DNA from: UBA922 sp964565405
Lineage (GTDB): Bacteria; Patescibacteriota; Patescibacteriia; Magasanikbacterales; UBA922
DNA: 64,000 bases
Assembly (NCBI GenBank): GCA_964565405.1
Contig: CAZMEW010000001.1
Span: 60,624-124,623 of the forward strand
Direction: 5' to 3'
The number at the start of each line of letters is the position of its first letter. The stretch's first letter is position 1. Of this stretch, positions 16,429 through 25,976 are shown in pieces. The translations under genes and the position numbers were made by a program. The notes beneath the pieces were generated by a model. It was not told the origin of the DNA. It saw nothing but the letters and a program-made list of their open reading frames with translations, and did no database searches.

Positions 16429-17553
16429 ATGAGACCAAAACAATCCATTGCAGTGTATGTCCCAACCTGGCTCTATCAATTTGATAAAGGTATAACTATC
16501 TTTGTGCGAGGTCTGTATCGTTCGATCAGACAAAGCGGCAAGTATAGACTCCTAAAAATAACACCCTCCATGTGCAGATTTACTTCACGCGAAGAAGCAC
16601 AGGCATTTGTAAAAAAACACCACATCCAGCTTGTTATCTACCATAACACCAGAATTCTACCTCAACGTAAATCATGGGAAATAGGACTCGATCATCTTGA
16701 ATCATGTGTCCCCTTTCTCAACACAAAAGCAGTACATATTGCTGACGATAAATTTGAGACAAAGCGAATTCTACGTGCAAGGAATCTGCCGGTACTCCCT
16801 GATGCTCCAATCACCAATCGTACTGAACTTTGGCAATCTATGGAAGAAAATGCGCTTTACGTTGGAAAATTTCATAATTCAGAATCAGGACGAGGAGTAA
16901 AATTACTCAAAAGAACTGCAACTGACTTTTTTGAGTATCTTGACGGATCATGGAGAAAAATTCAGGTACGAGACACAGAAAAGGGGCTCTCAATTTCAGG
17001 TAGTCTTGGATTATACGCATCCATTGTTATCGGATTATGTATTTTTTCACTTATCCCTCTTATTTTCAACCTATACCCCCTAATTGCTTTATTTGTTATC
17101 GCTCTACTAATCATCATTATGGGGATCATGCATATCCCCTATAAACTAGACCAAAATTTCACCTATAGTCCACTCATGCTCGAACCTTTCTTTGGTGATG
17201 ATACTCGCGAATTCTATTGTTTACGATGTACTGTTATTGGTGATAAGGTCGTTGAATCAGCAAAAAAAACGAACAAAAAAAATGTAACCCCAAACATTTC
17301 TCACGGTGGTAAAGCTACTCATATTACACTTTCGCCAGAACAAATTGATATGGCAATAGCCGCAACCCAGGCGGTCGGCGCAACGTACGCAGGAATTGAC
17401 CTCCTCTGTTCTCGTGGCAAGACGGTCATATGTGAAGTTAATGTTGGTCCTATTGGTGTGTACTGTGAACAAACCAAGGTTCCGGTTGGTGAATTACTCG
17501 GCGAATATGCGATGCATTACTGTGATACATTAGCTTTATCAGGATCTAAATAG
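16429..17553 (+). CDS. ATP-grasp (RimK-like) enzyme with an internal membrane hairpin
   Basis: 374 residues. An ATP-grasp fold is visible: the pre-ATP-grasp segment (1-100), the opening ADDKFETKRILRARNLPVLPD (about 105-125, kept here as its core KFETKRILRARNLPVLP), the ATP-binding VGKFHNSESGRGVKLL (145-160), EPFFGDDTREFYCLRCTVIG (262-281), and the metal-binding AGIDLLCSRGKTVICEVNVGP near the end. Between the two halves of the ATP-binding core, residues about 196-240 form two strongly hydrophobic helices with a short turn. RimK-type enzymes ligate an acid to an amine. Substrate unknown; the insertion should tether the active site to the membrane. Confidence 0.75.
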   Translation: MRPKQSIAVYVPTWLYQFDKGITIFVRGLYRSIRQSGKYRLLKITPSMCRFTSREEAQAFVKKHHIQLVIYHNTRILPQRKSWEIGLDHLESCVPFLNTKAVHIADDKFETKRILRARNLPVLPDAPITNRTELWQSMEENALYVGKFHNSESGRGVKLLKRTATDFFEYLDGSWRKIQVRDTEKGLSISGSLGLYASIVIGLCIFSLIPLIFNLYPLIALFVIALLIIIMGIMHIPYKLDQNFTYSPLMLEPFFGDDTREFYCLRCTVIGDKVVESAKKTNKKNVTPNISHGGKATHITLSPEQIDMAIAATQAVGATYAGIDLLCSRGKTVICEVNVGPIGVYCEQTKVPVGELLGEYAMHYCDTLALSGSK

Positions 17554-17646
17554 AATCAATTATTCACTGCTGTGTACAGCAGGGTATTGCAGTACTCTTT
17601 TCTTATATGCTACGATGAGTATATTATTTATTAACTGTATTTCTCT

Positions 17647-18300
17647 ATGCAGAAAATGAGCTATACTGTACTCGCTGCAGCAGCCCTCTTATTGATCGGC
17701 GCTGGATGTAGCAAAACACCGTCAGACATGAATACTACTGACTCGATCACGACAGACACCGAAACTGCGACCACAGATGAGGGCAGTACCTCTATGCCTG
17801 AGACGACTGATTGGTCCCTCGGTCAATCAACTGGCGCACAAACAAAAGATGTTCCAAATACTGAAAAAGGAAATGAATACCGCAATACACTTGTTGATAA
17901 CGAAATCGGTATCCAGGTAACCTGCCCTCCAGACAAAACATGGAAATGTACACTCGACAGTAGTGGTAAATTCTATATCTATGACTGGAGTTCGAACTAT
18001 TTTGCACTTCGAGTGGTGCCCGGCGTATCGAATGCCGACGAAGCAGTTGCACATGAACAGAAGTTCCTTGAGGCAACCTACCCTGGAGTAGTATCAAAAA
18101 CTTCTTCAGGTGATGAAGCAACCTTTACCGTAGGTCCTGATCCAAGTTGGGCAACACAAGTCAACCGAACAGCATGGCTCAAAGTGAAAGAAATAAATGG
18201 AAAATTCATCGCATGTCATGGTATCAGCTCTGAAGGAAACTTCGAAAATGCTAGTATTGATTATAAGGATATGTGTGATTCTGTGAAAGCAGCCCAATAA
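17647..18300 (+). CDS. Hypothetical lipoprotein (217 aa)
   Basis: A lipobox LLIGAGC near residue 20 marks a lipoprotein. A Thr/Ser/Asp-rich linker (about 25-60) follows, then a compact domain with four Cys (TCPPDKTWKCT, ACHGIS, DMCDSV) that could form two disulfides. No family recognised. It stands alone, ending in a bidirectional terminator shared with the convergent gene. Confidence 0.7.
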   Translation: MQKMSYTVLAAAALLLIGAGCSKTPSDMNTTDSITTDTETATTDEGSTSMPETTDWSLGQSTGAQTKDVPNTEKGNEYRNTLVDNEIGIQVTCPPDKTWKCTLDSSGKFYIYDWSSNYFALRVVPGVSNADEAVAHEQKFLEATYPGVVSKTSSGDEATFTVGPDPSWATQVNRTAWLKVKEINGKFIACHGISSEGNFENASIDYKDMCDSVKAAQ

Positions 18301-18310
18301 TCAAGAAGAT

Positions 18311-18339
18311 AAAAAACCGAGTATCTCACTCGGTTTTTT
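18311..18339. terminator. Bidirectional terminator
   Basis: AAAAAACCGAGT and ACTCGGTTTTTT form a 12-bp stem with a 5-nt loop between convergent genes. Confidence 0.88.
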
Positions 18340-18356
18340 GTTTATAATGATTTGTA

Positions 18357-18920
18357 TTATTTTACAATTTTCAATGAGTCGAAGAAACTCTTTGAAGGCA
18401 ATTCTTTGCCTTCATCATAGATATATCCCACTGAGTATAGTTTCCGACCATTAATAATGTTTCTTCCTTTGAATACATACTGTTGTTCAGGAATATTGAT
18501 CACATAGTCTACTGAAGGAAACCCCTGATATGTCCCAGTCTCAGTTGAGATAATTTTTCCCGCAACCGAGCTCTCAGTTCCTCTTACAGTATTCAATAAT
18601 ACATTTTCTGGATTTGATATGTCAGTGCTTTCCGGATATTCTGTATAAAATACTTGCCAGATACTTTCATCTACGGCTTTATATTGATATAGGTGTGTAG
18701 GATATGTCTCACCTGTAGTCATGGTCAGTGTACCGGGGGTATACTGCGGCATTCCTTCAAAATGAATTGAAAAATTTCCTTTTTCAGAGGTAAAATTTTC
18801 ATTCAGTACTTCGGCCACAGTAGCAGATTCTTTATGTGGTGTTTCGATAGTGCTGCCCCACCAAATAAATAAAATAAACATGCCTAGCACTATTCCCATA
18901 CCTATCAACATTTTCTTCAT
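18357..18920 (-). CDS. Hypothetical membrane-anchored protein (187 aa)
   Basis: One N-terminal membrane helix (LIGMGIVLGMFILFIWWG), then an extracytoplasmic domain of about 155 residues. The pattern KGNFSIHFEGMPQYTPG...YKAVDESIWQVFYTEYP...YQGFPSVDYVINIPEQQY resembles small exported PsbP/DUF1795-like domains, but I cannot assign a family. No operon partner. Confidence 0.65.
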   Translation of the reverse strand: MKKMLIGMGIVLGMFILFIWWGSTIETPHKESATVAEVLNENFTSEKGNFSIHFEGMPQYTPGTLTMTTGETYPTHLYQYKAVDESIWQVFYTEYPESTDISNPENVLLNTVRGTESSVAGKIISTETGTYQGFPSVDYVINIPEQQYVFKGRNIINGRKLYSVGYIYDEGKELPSKSFFDSLKIVK

Positions 18921-19012
18921 ACGAACATAATAATTATACCCGCGAATAAAAATCGTGATTAGTATACCTAAAGAGGATTTAAAATACTAGGATATTGATA
19001 CATCGCAAAAAT

Positions 19013-19021
19013 TGCTATAAT
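19013..19021 (+). promoter_or_regulatory. Extended -10 promoter of the YibE/F gene
   Basis: TGCTATAAT is a perfect extended -10. A TTGATA at 18995-19000 is a weak -35 with 15-nt spacing. The leader would be about 28 nt. Confidence 0.6.
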
Positions 19022-19055
19022 AGACTATACTGGATATTGTAATTAACCTACATAT

Positions 19056-20282
19056 ATGAAAAAAATGCTTATTTTGATTATTTTTTGTTATTTACTAAGT
19101 CCTATTATCACGCATAGTGCGCCCCTGCCGGGTTCGGTTGGTGAGGCTATTGAGGCTGATACTTCCTTCTCCTTTCCATCCGAAAATACTGAAGCAGAGA
19201 GCCCTCTTGAGACAATTGATGAATTTTATAAAGGAAGAATCACCAAAATTATCAGTGAGGAAGAAAATAGAGGATATGGGCCAGGAAGTGAAATGTACGT
19301 CCAAGAACTCGAGGTAAAAATAATTTCTGGGACCGATAAAAATACGCTTGTAGTAGTAAGCAATGAAATACCACTCAATGAAGCTCACACGAGGAAACTC
19401 GAACCAGGAGATACCTTACTTATTGGTAAAAGTGTTGTTGGCGATGAAGTGCAATATTATATCAATGATGTATATCGACTGAATGCTTTGTGGATCGTAC
19501 TTTCAATCTTTGTCATTATCGTTGTTGTTCTTACAAGGCTACACGGAATACGTGCGTTTGTCGGATTGGGAACTAGCTTTCTCGTCATTATCTGGTTTAT
19601 TGTCCCGCGCATTCTTGCTGGTAATAACCCCCTATTAATTAGTCTTATTGGGACTACAGTTATTGCCGCAACCTCAATCTATATCGCGCATGGATTCCAT
19701 CGAAGAACCACGCTCGCATTTATCGGTACGATCATTTCAATTGGAATTTCTCTCACGTTATCCTATTTTTTTGTAACATTCACGCACTTGTTTGGTCTCG
19801 GCACCGAAGAGGCATTCTACCTGCAATTTGCACCAGGCACGTCAATCAATCTGCAGGGATTATTACTTGGGGGTATCATCATCGGTGTCCTTGGAATCCT
19901 GGACGATATTACCACTGCACAGGCGGCGGTAGTCGAGCAAATACACTATGCAAATCCTGATCTTAATACCAAAGAATTGTACAAACGCGGATCAAGCGTG
20001 GGAAGAGAACATATTCTCTCTCTTGTAAATACATTAGTACTAGCATACACAGGCGCGTCACTCCCGCTTCTATTGTTATTCAAAGTATATACTCGCCCCA
20101 TATGGATTACTCTCAATAGCGAAATCATTATGGAAGAAGTAATCCGTATGATCATCGGGAGTATTACTCTTATTCTGGCCGTTCCTATCACTACTTTCCT
20201 TGCTGCGCGCTATTACAGTCATACAAAACCAGGAACCAGTGGTGATGTCCCACAGGATGTCGCACACCTCCATATACATTAA
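19056..20282 (+). CDS. YibE/F family membrane protein
   Basis: 408 residues: a signal-like first helix, an extracytoplasmic beta-rich domain (about 55-150; YKGRITKIISEEE, LEPGDTLLIG), then seven or so helices. The conserved GVLGILDDITTAQAAVVEQI and GREHILSLVNTLVLAYTGASLP (core SLVNTLVLAYTGASLPLLLL) are the hallmarks of YibE/F proteins. The transport role is unknown; in Lactococcus these genes are cold-induced. It is a single-gene unit between an extended -10 promoter and a bidirectional terminator. Confidence 0.88.
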   Translation: MKKMLILIIFCYLLSPIITHSAPLPGSVGEAIEADTSFSFPSENTEAESPLETIDEFYKGRITKIISEEENRGYGPGSEMYVQELEVKIISGTDKNTLVVVSNEIPLNEAHTRKLEPGDTLLIGKSVVGDEVQYYINDVYRLNALWIVLSIFVIIVVVLTRLHGIRAFVGLGTSFLVIIWFIVPRILAGNNPLLISLIGTTVIAATSIYIAHGFHRRTTLAFIGTIISIGISLTLSYFFVTFTHLFGLGTEEAFYLQFAPGTSINLQGLLLGGIIIGVLGILDDITTAQAAVVEQIHYANPDLNTKELYKRGSSVGREHILSLVNTLVLAYTGASLPLLLLFKVYTRPIWITLNSEIIMEEVIRMIIGSITLILAVPITTFLAARYYSHTKPGTSGDVPQDVAHLHIH

Positions 20283-20292
20283 AAATTGATAC

Positions 20293-20321
20293 AAAAAAAC
20301 TGGCTCACTACCAGTTTTTTT
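20293..20321. terminator. Bidirectional terminator
   Basis: AAAAAAACTGG and CCAGTTTTTTT form an 11-bp stem with a 7-nt loop between the convergent YibE/F and GNAT genes. Confidence 0.88.
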
Positions 20322-20327
20322 ATTTTT

Positions 20328-20846
20328 CTAATTTAAGCCAAAAATTTGACTCCACGGTTGGGTCATTTTGCTCTCAATTGTACATACATTTCGATACATT
20401 ACAAATTTGGTATATACATTACCATCGCCAGACTCTTGATTTTCAAGTGTACCCGCGACAATAAATCCGCATTTTTTGTATAGATCAATCGCTGCATCTT
20501 GCTTGGTATTCACTATAAGTTCGATTTTTTTTGCGCCGTAGAGGTGATCAAGTTTCCACATCATCGCTTCGAGCAATGTTGTTCCAATTCCTTGCTTACG
20601 ATAACCCGCTCGTACGTACACCTCTTTTAGTACCCAGTTGTTTTCCTCTTTCTTACTTGCGCCTACAATTCCGACTACTTTACCCTCATACTTTGCAATA
20701 ATAAAAAATTCATGTGCATTCGGAACACATGAATTAATAATTCTATTTTGCCAATCAGCATCAGTCAATTTTATTTCTTGTTTGAGAGAACCTTTGAATG
20801 CTCGTGGTTCTTTTTCGAGAGCTTCAAGCCTTAGATCTCTGATCAT
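20328..20846 (-). CDS. GNAT family N-acetyltransferase
   Basis: 172 residues from the only ATG. The acetyl-CoA motif A is VYVRAGYRKQGIGTTLLEA, with ELIVNTKQDAAIDLYKKCGF behind it (core AAIDLYKKCGFIVAGTLE). The usual first strand of the fold is not in this ORF: upstream in frame, before the ATG, the DNA reads KFEITIPKAEDWK, exactly the expected beginning, with no ATG, GTG or TTG before the preceding stop. The real start may be a rare ATT or ATA codon, or the N-terminus has been lost. Substrate unknown. Confidence 0.82.
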   Translation of the reverse strand: MIRDLRLEALEKEPRAFKGSLKQEIKLTDADWQNRIINSCVPNAHEFFIIAKYEGKVVGIVGASKKEENNWVLKEVYVRAGYRKQGIGTTLLEAMMWKLDHLYGAKKIELIVNTKQDAAIDLYKKCGFIVAGTLENQESGDGNVYTKFVMYRNVCTIESKMTQPWSQIFGLN

Positions 20847-20917
20847 TTTCCAGTCCTCCGCTTTAGGTATTGTAATTTCAAATTTTGGTATAGGCCCGGG
20901 ATTATTTTTACCGAGAA

Positions 20918-22804
20918 TTAGTGTATCATATCCTTAATTTTCTTTGCAATAGAGCTGGCATTGATACCTGCTCGTTCATACAGCTCCTCAGCAGTGCCTG
21001 AAAGCTGGTATTCTCGTACCCCCAGACTCTCGAATTGTTTTATCTCCAGACCCCGTAACACACACTCTCGTGAGAGCATAGCACCCAATCCTGAATAGGG
21101 ATTATGATCTTCAACCGTAAGTACTACGTTGGTTTTTTGAATTGAATCAAACAGTGTTTTATCGAACAATTTTATCGAACTTGCAATCACTAATTCTACT
21201 GAAATCCCCTGTTGTTTCAATTGTTCCCACGCACGAAACGCTTCACTCACGACTCCGCCAATTGCTACCAGTGTTATCTGATCACCTTTTCTAAGTATAT
21301 CAGTTTTCCCATACACGTACTCATATTTTTCATCGAAAAATGGTTTTCCATTATCTTTCATGAGAATGGGTATTTTGTGCCTACCCATACGCATATAGAC
21401 ATTTCCCTCGTGAGATGCTGCAAAACGTACCAATCGATCACAATGATTAGGATCAGCAGGCTCGAGGTGCATGGTATTGAAGAATCCAACAACTGAAGCT
21501 GAATCATCAATTGCTTGGTGAGTCGAACCGTCCTCACCTACTGAAAGTCCACAATGAGTAGCTACCATTTTTACACTTGTTCGATTGATATCGTTCACCC
21601 GGGCCTGATCTTTTGCTCTGCTTGTCATGAAAACTCCAAATGTTGAACAGAATGGCACAAACCCTGCGATTTCCAATCCAGCACTGGCTGAAACCATCAG
21701 CTGTTCTGCAACCCCACATTCGATATGCCGATCCGGAAAGTTTTTTTGTACACCATCAGTTTTTACAGACCCACCGAGATCAGCAGTCAAGGCAATAATA
21801 TTCTTATTGAGTTTTGCCAAATCAACTAATGCTGCTCCATATGCGCTTCTACAATCAGTGAGAACTTCTCCTCCGTTTACCCTTGCCTTTCCTGTTCGTA
21901 TTTTTGTCTTGGTACCAAATTCTTCAGGAGAAAAATGATATGGCTTACCAGCTACATTTTTTCTAAATTTGCGTAATACCTGCTCCTCATCAGCTGAAAG
22001 TATCAATGTATCTATTGCTGTGGTAATTTGTTCACTGGTTGGTGCCTTGCCATGCCATGTTGCTTTGCGCAACTTACCTTCTTCTTCCATAAAATCGACC
22101 CCCTTACCCATGATTGTATTTGCGCAGATATATGTTGGAAAGCCGTTTTGGTTTTGTGCAATTTCTAGTGCCTCAAAAATATCGTCATAATTATGCCCGT
22201 CAATCTCAAGCACATTCCATCCACCAGCTTTGAATATCTCAACCGGATTGTACGGCATGATGTTGCGAATCGAGTCAGAAAGTTGCACCTGATTGAAATC
22301 CATTGCGACAATCAAGTTATCGAGCTTATATTTGTGTGCAAAATTCATGGCTTCGTAAATTTGTCCTTCATTTGCCTCACCATCACCAATAAGAGCATAT
22401 ACTTTTTGTTTGTGTTTCTTTATCTTATAGCCAAGTGCTGTACCACAAGCAACGCTAAGACCTATCCCCAGGGGACCCGTACCATACCACACCCCTGGAA
22501 CATGCCTGGTTACATGCCCTTCAAATATTGAGCCCATTTTTCTAAAGTTTTTGATTGCTTCTTTTTTTGAAATCCAACCAAGCTCGCCCAATATTGAATA
22601 CACGGCGGGTGAAATGTGGCCATTGGAAATAAACACCGGCTCACCTGTTTGTGAGATTATTGACGTGTAGAGTGCCGAAAGATAATCAATTGATGACAGT
22701 GATCCGCCTGGATGTCCACTACCGGCATTCGCGGTCATTTCTAAGATTGACCTGCGGCAAGATTTGGCGAATATTTGAGCAATATTTTTTTTATCAACAG
22801 CCAT
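20918..22804 (-). CDS. tkt: Transketolase
   Basis: 628 residues, full length. The N-terminal thiamine-diphosphate half has NAGSGHPGGSLSS near residue 25 and the TPP/Mg motif GDGEANEGQIYEAMNFA near 140. The pyrimidine-binding half (DCRSAYGAALVDLAK, GVAEQLMVSASAGLE, HCGLSVGEDGSTHQAIDDSA core SVGEDGSTHQAIDD) and the C-terminal domain follow. It transfers two-carbon units in the non-oxidative pentose phosphate pathway, a main carbon route where glycolysis is incomplete. It lies alone on the minus strand, about 90 nt from the aldehyde dehydrogenase stop. Confidence 0.93.
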   Translation of the reverse strand: MAVDKKNIAQIFAKSCRRSILEMTANAGSGHPGGSLSSIDYLSALYTSIISQTGEPVFISNGHISPAVYSILGELGWISKKEAIKNFRKMGSIFEGHVTRHVPGVWYGTGPLGIGLSVACGTALGYKIKKHKQKVYALIGDGEANEGQIYEAMNFAHKYKLDNLIVAMDFNQVQLSDSIRNIMPYNPVEIFKAGGWNVLEIDGHNYDDIFEALEIAQNQNGFPTYICANTIMGKGVDFMEEEGKLRKATWHGKAPTSEQITTAIDTLILSADEEQVLRKFRKNVAGKPYHFSPEEFGTKTKIRTGKARVNGGEVLTDCRSAYGAALVDLAKLNKNIIALTADLGGSVKTDGVQKNFPDRHIECGVAEQLMVSASAGLEIAGFVPFCSTFGVFMTSRAKDQARVNDINRTSVKMVATHCGLSVGEDGSTHQAIDDSASVVGFFNTMHLEPADPNHCDRLVRFAASHEGNVYMRMGRHKIPILMKDNGKPFFDEKYEYVYGKTDILRKGDQITLVAIGGVVSEAFRAWEQLKQQGISVELVIASSIKLFDKTLFDSIQKTNVVLTVEDHNPYSGLGAMLSRECVLRGLEIKQFESLGVREYQLSGTAEELYERAGINASSIAKKIKDMIH

Positions 22805-22897
22805 ATTTCAAAGTCAAAGCTAGAAACTCAAAAGTTAAGGCTTTAATGCAAATCTGCCATAAGTATATCATAATTTGTCTTGAGTTTCAGCCTTGAT

Positions 22898-24262
22898 TCA
22901 ATCAATTGAAACTGTTTTTACGTTCACAAATTCACGAAGCCCGAAATATGAGAGTTCACGACCAATTCCTGACTTCTTTACTCCACCAAAAGGAAGTCGG
23001 GGGTCTGATTTTACCATTCCATTTACGAATACACTACCAGCTTCGATCTGAGGAATGATACGCCTGACTTGCTCCACATCATTCGACCACAGCGATGATC
23101 CAAGCCCAAATCGCGTATCATTTGCCACACGAATTGCCTCTTCCTCATCCCTTACCTTGATAACTGATGCGACTGGTCCAAAAATCTCTTCATCGTATGC
23201 AGGCATACCTGGTGCCACATTAATCAAGATGGTAGGGGCATAAAAATACCCTCCATTTGCAATACGAGCACCCCCGACAACAGCACTGGCCCCTTTTTCA
23301 ATCGAACTTAATACTTGTTTTTCAACATCTTCCAAGCTTGATTGCGACGCAACTGGTCCAATTTTTGTATCTTCTTTGGTAGGATCACCGGGGATATATG
23401 TCTTAAACTCAGCAATAAAAATTTCCAAAAATTTATCGTATACAGATTCTTCTATAATAAACCTTTTTGCAGCAATACAACTCTGCCCGCAATTCTGTAG
23501 TCGTGCAGCTGTGGCTATTTTTGCTGCCTTTTCGATATCTGCGCTTGCAAGCACAATGAATGCATCACTCCCACCCAATTCTAATACTGATGGCTTAATC
23601 TCATCTCCTGCGATTTCTGCGACTTTTCTACCCGCCCATTCACTTCCCGTAAGGGTTACTGCTTTTACACGCGAGTCACGAATAATAATTTCAATTCGTC
23701 TTCCGCTTACAAATAAATTCTGAAATATTCCTTCTTCGTATCCACATTCAAGAAAAATATTTTCAAGTGCCTCAGCGCATCGTGGTACACTTGATGCATG
23801 TTTGAGCAGTGCCACATTTCCAGCCATAATAGCCGGTGCAGCGAACCGAAGTACCTGCCAGAATGGAAAATTCCAAGGCATGACCGCAAATACAATTCCC
23901 AGCGGTTCGAGCGTCACATAACTTTCTTTTGCTTCTGTTTGAATAACTTCTTTTTCAAGCATACGTTCTCCGTGGTCAGCATAATATTCGCACACCCACG
24001 CACACTTCTCAATTTCCGCAATCGATGGAGTAATAGGACGCCCAATTTCCTCAGTAATTAATCTTCCGTACTCTGTCTTATGTTCTCGCAAATGTACCGC
24101 GACTTTTCGAAGTAGTTCCGCTCGTTTCGTAATGGATGTTTTTTTGTACACCTGAAAAGCTATTGTAGCTTTTGCAATTTTTTCTTTGATTTTCACATCA
24201 GTCAATTCTTCAAACTTCTGTATATCCTGGCCAGTCGCTGGATTATGAGAGATAATAGGCAT
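22898..24262 (-). CDS. NAD(P)-dependent aldehyde dehydrogenase (succinate-semialdehyde-type)
   Basis: About 454 residues from ATG 24262 (MPIISHNPATGQDI). Motifs: VMPWNFPFWQVLR near 130, LTGSEWAGRKVAE near 200, the catalytic Glu in LELGGSDAFIVL, the catalytic Cys in NCGQSCIAAKRF, and EEIFGPVASV. The GQSC arrangement and length fit succinate-semialdehyde/short-chain aldehyde dehydrogenases. An ORF start 29 codons upstream is rejected because it overlaps the preceding gene. It starts 10 nt after the acetolactate-synthase-like gene, so the two are probably co-transcribed. Confidence 0.88.
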   Translation of the reverse strand: MPIISHNPATGQDIQKFEELTDVKIKEKIAKATIAFQVYKKTSITKRAELLRKVAVHLREHKTEYGRLITEEIGRPITPSIAEIEKCAWVCEYYADHGERMLEKEVIQTEAKESYVTLEPLGIVFAVMPWNFPFWQVLRFAAPAIMAGNVALLKHASSVPRCAEALENIFLECGYEEGIFQNLFVSGRRIEIIIRDSRVKAVTLTGSEWAGRKVAEIAGDEIKPSVLELGGSDAFIVLASADIEKAAKIATAARLQNCGQSCIAAKRFIIEESVYDKFLEIFIAEFKTYIPGDPTKEDTKIGPVASQSSLEDVEKQVLSSIEKGASAVVGGARIANGGYFYAPTILINVAPGMPAYDEEIFGPVASVIKVRDEEEAIRVANDTRFGLGSSLWSNDVEQVRRIIPQIEAGSVFVNGMVKSDPRLPFGGVKKSGIGRELSYFGLREFVNVKTVSID

Positions 24263-24272
24263 ATACGTAATA

Positions 24273-25910
24273 TTAAACTGGACAAATTTTTTCCTGTAAT
24301 TCCCTAGTAAACACTTTGTAATTTTCACTATAATCAATCGGCACTTCAATTATATGCACTCCTGATGATACGAGTGTTTTTTCTAATAATGATTTCAGAG
24401 ATTCAGTCTCTGACACTCTATAACCACTGGCTCCATAACTCTCAGCATATTTTACAAAATCAGGATTATTGAAGCTCAAACCAAAATCCACCATCTTTTG
24501 GCTCTTTTGTTTCCACTTGATCATGCCATATCCATTGTCATTGAGAATTAGGATAACCAGATCAAGCTTCAATCTCAGTGCGGTTTCCAATTCTTGCGAA
24601 TTCATCATGAATCCACCATCTCCCGCCACAACTAACACTTTTTTTTCTGGATTTACCAATTTTGCCGCAATACCAGCGGGTAATCCCGCACCCATTGTAG
24701 CGAGCGCGTTATCAAGGAGAATGGTGTTTCTCTCATATGTCTTGAAATACCGTGCAAACCATAATTTGTACATCCCATTATCAAGAGACAAAATACCGTC
24801 CCGTGGCAATACTTCTCGCACCGTTTTCACTATTGATTGGGGCTTTGGTGGAAAGGAGTCCCCATTCATTTCGCGTGCCATGTGTTCGTCTAACTTTGCC
24901 TTTACTTTGAGCGCGTAACTCGTATCCCATTGCTGAGGTGAGATTTTTTCTGTCATCTGCCAGAGCGCGTTTCCAATATCTCCTACCACTTCCCATTGTG
25001 GGAAATAAATACTATCAATACGTGCCGCACAAAAATTAACATGAATCACCGATTGTTCTTTATTCATGAAAAATGGCGGTTTCTCGATAACATCATGCCC
25101 CACATTGATAATCATGTCTGCTCGATCAACAGCACAATGCACATAATCATTCCCTGACAATGCAGCACACCCAATATACAGGGGATGAGATTCATCGATT
25201 ACTCCTTTCCCCATTTGAGTCGTAAAAAATGGTATCTTTGTTTTTTCAATAAATTGCAGAAGTAATTTACTTACTAATTTTCGATTTGCGCCAGCACCAA
25301 TCAAAATTAAAGGATTTTTTGCGTGCTCGATCATTTCAACTGCGCGAGTAATTGCCTTTTCTTCTGCTGCAGGACGTCTTAGTTGATTAATTTCAAACAA
25401 CGCTCGCTCACCGACTTCTTCCGCTGCAATATCTTCTGGTAACTCTAGATGTACCGCACCGGGTCTCTCCTCTATCGCAATTCTAAAAGATTCGCGTACC
25501 AGACTTGGGATATTTTCTGCATGCACTATTTGTTTGGTAAATTTAGTCAGTGGACGCATCATCTGAACCGTATCAATAATCTGAAAATGTCCTTGTTTAC
25601 TTTTCTTTATTGGTTTTTGCCCAGTAATCATAAGCATAGGCATAGCACCAAGCTCTGCATATGCGGCAGCGGTTACCAAATTGGTCGCGCCCGGACCAAG
25701 TGTTGAGAGACAAATCCCCACTTTGCCTGTAAGCCGCCCGTAGGTCGAAGCCATAAAACCCGCACTTTGTTCATGCCGTGTAACAATAAGCTTGATTGAA
25801 GAATGGCTCAATGCTTCCAGAAAATCCAAATTTTCTTCTCCAGGTATCCCAAAGATATAGGTGACACCTTCATGCTCAAGTGCCTTCACCAATAATTCCG
25901 CCGCTTTCAT
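24273..25910 (-). CDS. Acetolactate synthase-like ThDP-dependent enzyme
   Basis: 545 residues with the three ThDP-enzyme domains. GIPGEENLDFLEAL and the catalytic Glu in TRHEQSAGFMAS open the protein; LSTLGPGATNLVTAAAYA and KQGHFQIIDTVQMMRPLTKF (core QIIDTVQMMRPLTKF) follow. The ThDP/Mg motif GDGGFMMNSQELETA..NDNGYGMIKW is near residue 430. The order fits acetolactate synthase catalytic subunits, closest in style to the catabolic (AlsS-like) or POX-like branch. No regulatory subunit and no other branched-chain biosynthesis genes are in the window, so a fermentative pyruvate role with the adjacent aldehyde dehydrogenase is more likely. Confidence 0.85.
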   Translation of the reverse strand: MKAAELLVKALEHEGVTYIFGIPGEENLDFLEALSHSSIKLIVTRHEQSAGFMASTYGRLTGKVGICLSTLGPGATNLVTAAAYAELGAMPMLMITGQKPIKKSKQGHFQIIDTVQMMRPLTKFTKQIVHAENIPSLVRESFRIAIEERPGAVHLELPEDIAAEEVGERALFEINQLRRPAAEEKAITRAVEMIEHAKNPLILIGAGANRKLVSKLLLQFIEKTKIPFFTTQMGKGVIDESHPLYIGCAALSGNDYVHCAVDRADMIINVGHDVIEKPPFFMNKEQSVIHVNFCAARIDSIYFPQWEVVGDIGNALWQMTEKISPQQWDTSYALKVKAKLDEHMAREMNGDSFPPKPQSIVKTVREVLPRDGILSLDNGMYKLWFARYFKTYERNTILLDNALATMGAGLPAGIAAKLVNPEKKVLVVAGDGGFMMNSQELETALRLKLDLVILILNDNGYGMIKWKQKSQKMVDFGLSFNNPDFVKYAESYGASGYRVSETESLKSLLEKTLVSSGVHIIEVPIDYSENYKVFTRELQEKICPV

Positions 25911-25921
25911 AGATATAACGT

Positions 25922-25943
25922 AAAAGCCCGTAATAGGGCTTTT
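25922..25943 (-). terminator. Weak terminator downstream of mscL
   Basis: AAAAGCCC and GGGCTTTT form an 8-bp stem with a 6-nt loop; only four T residues follow, so strength is doubtful. Confidence 0.5.
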
Positions 25944-25976
25944 GTAGTATAGTTCAAATAGTATCGGTACACAAGC

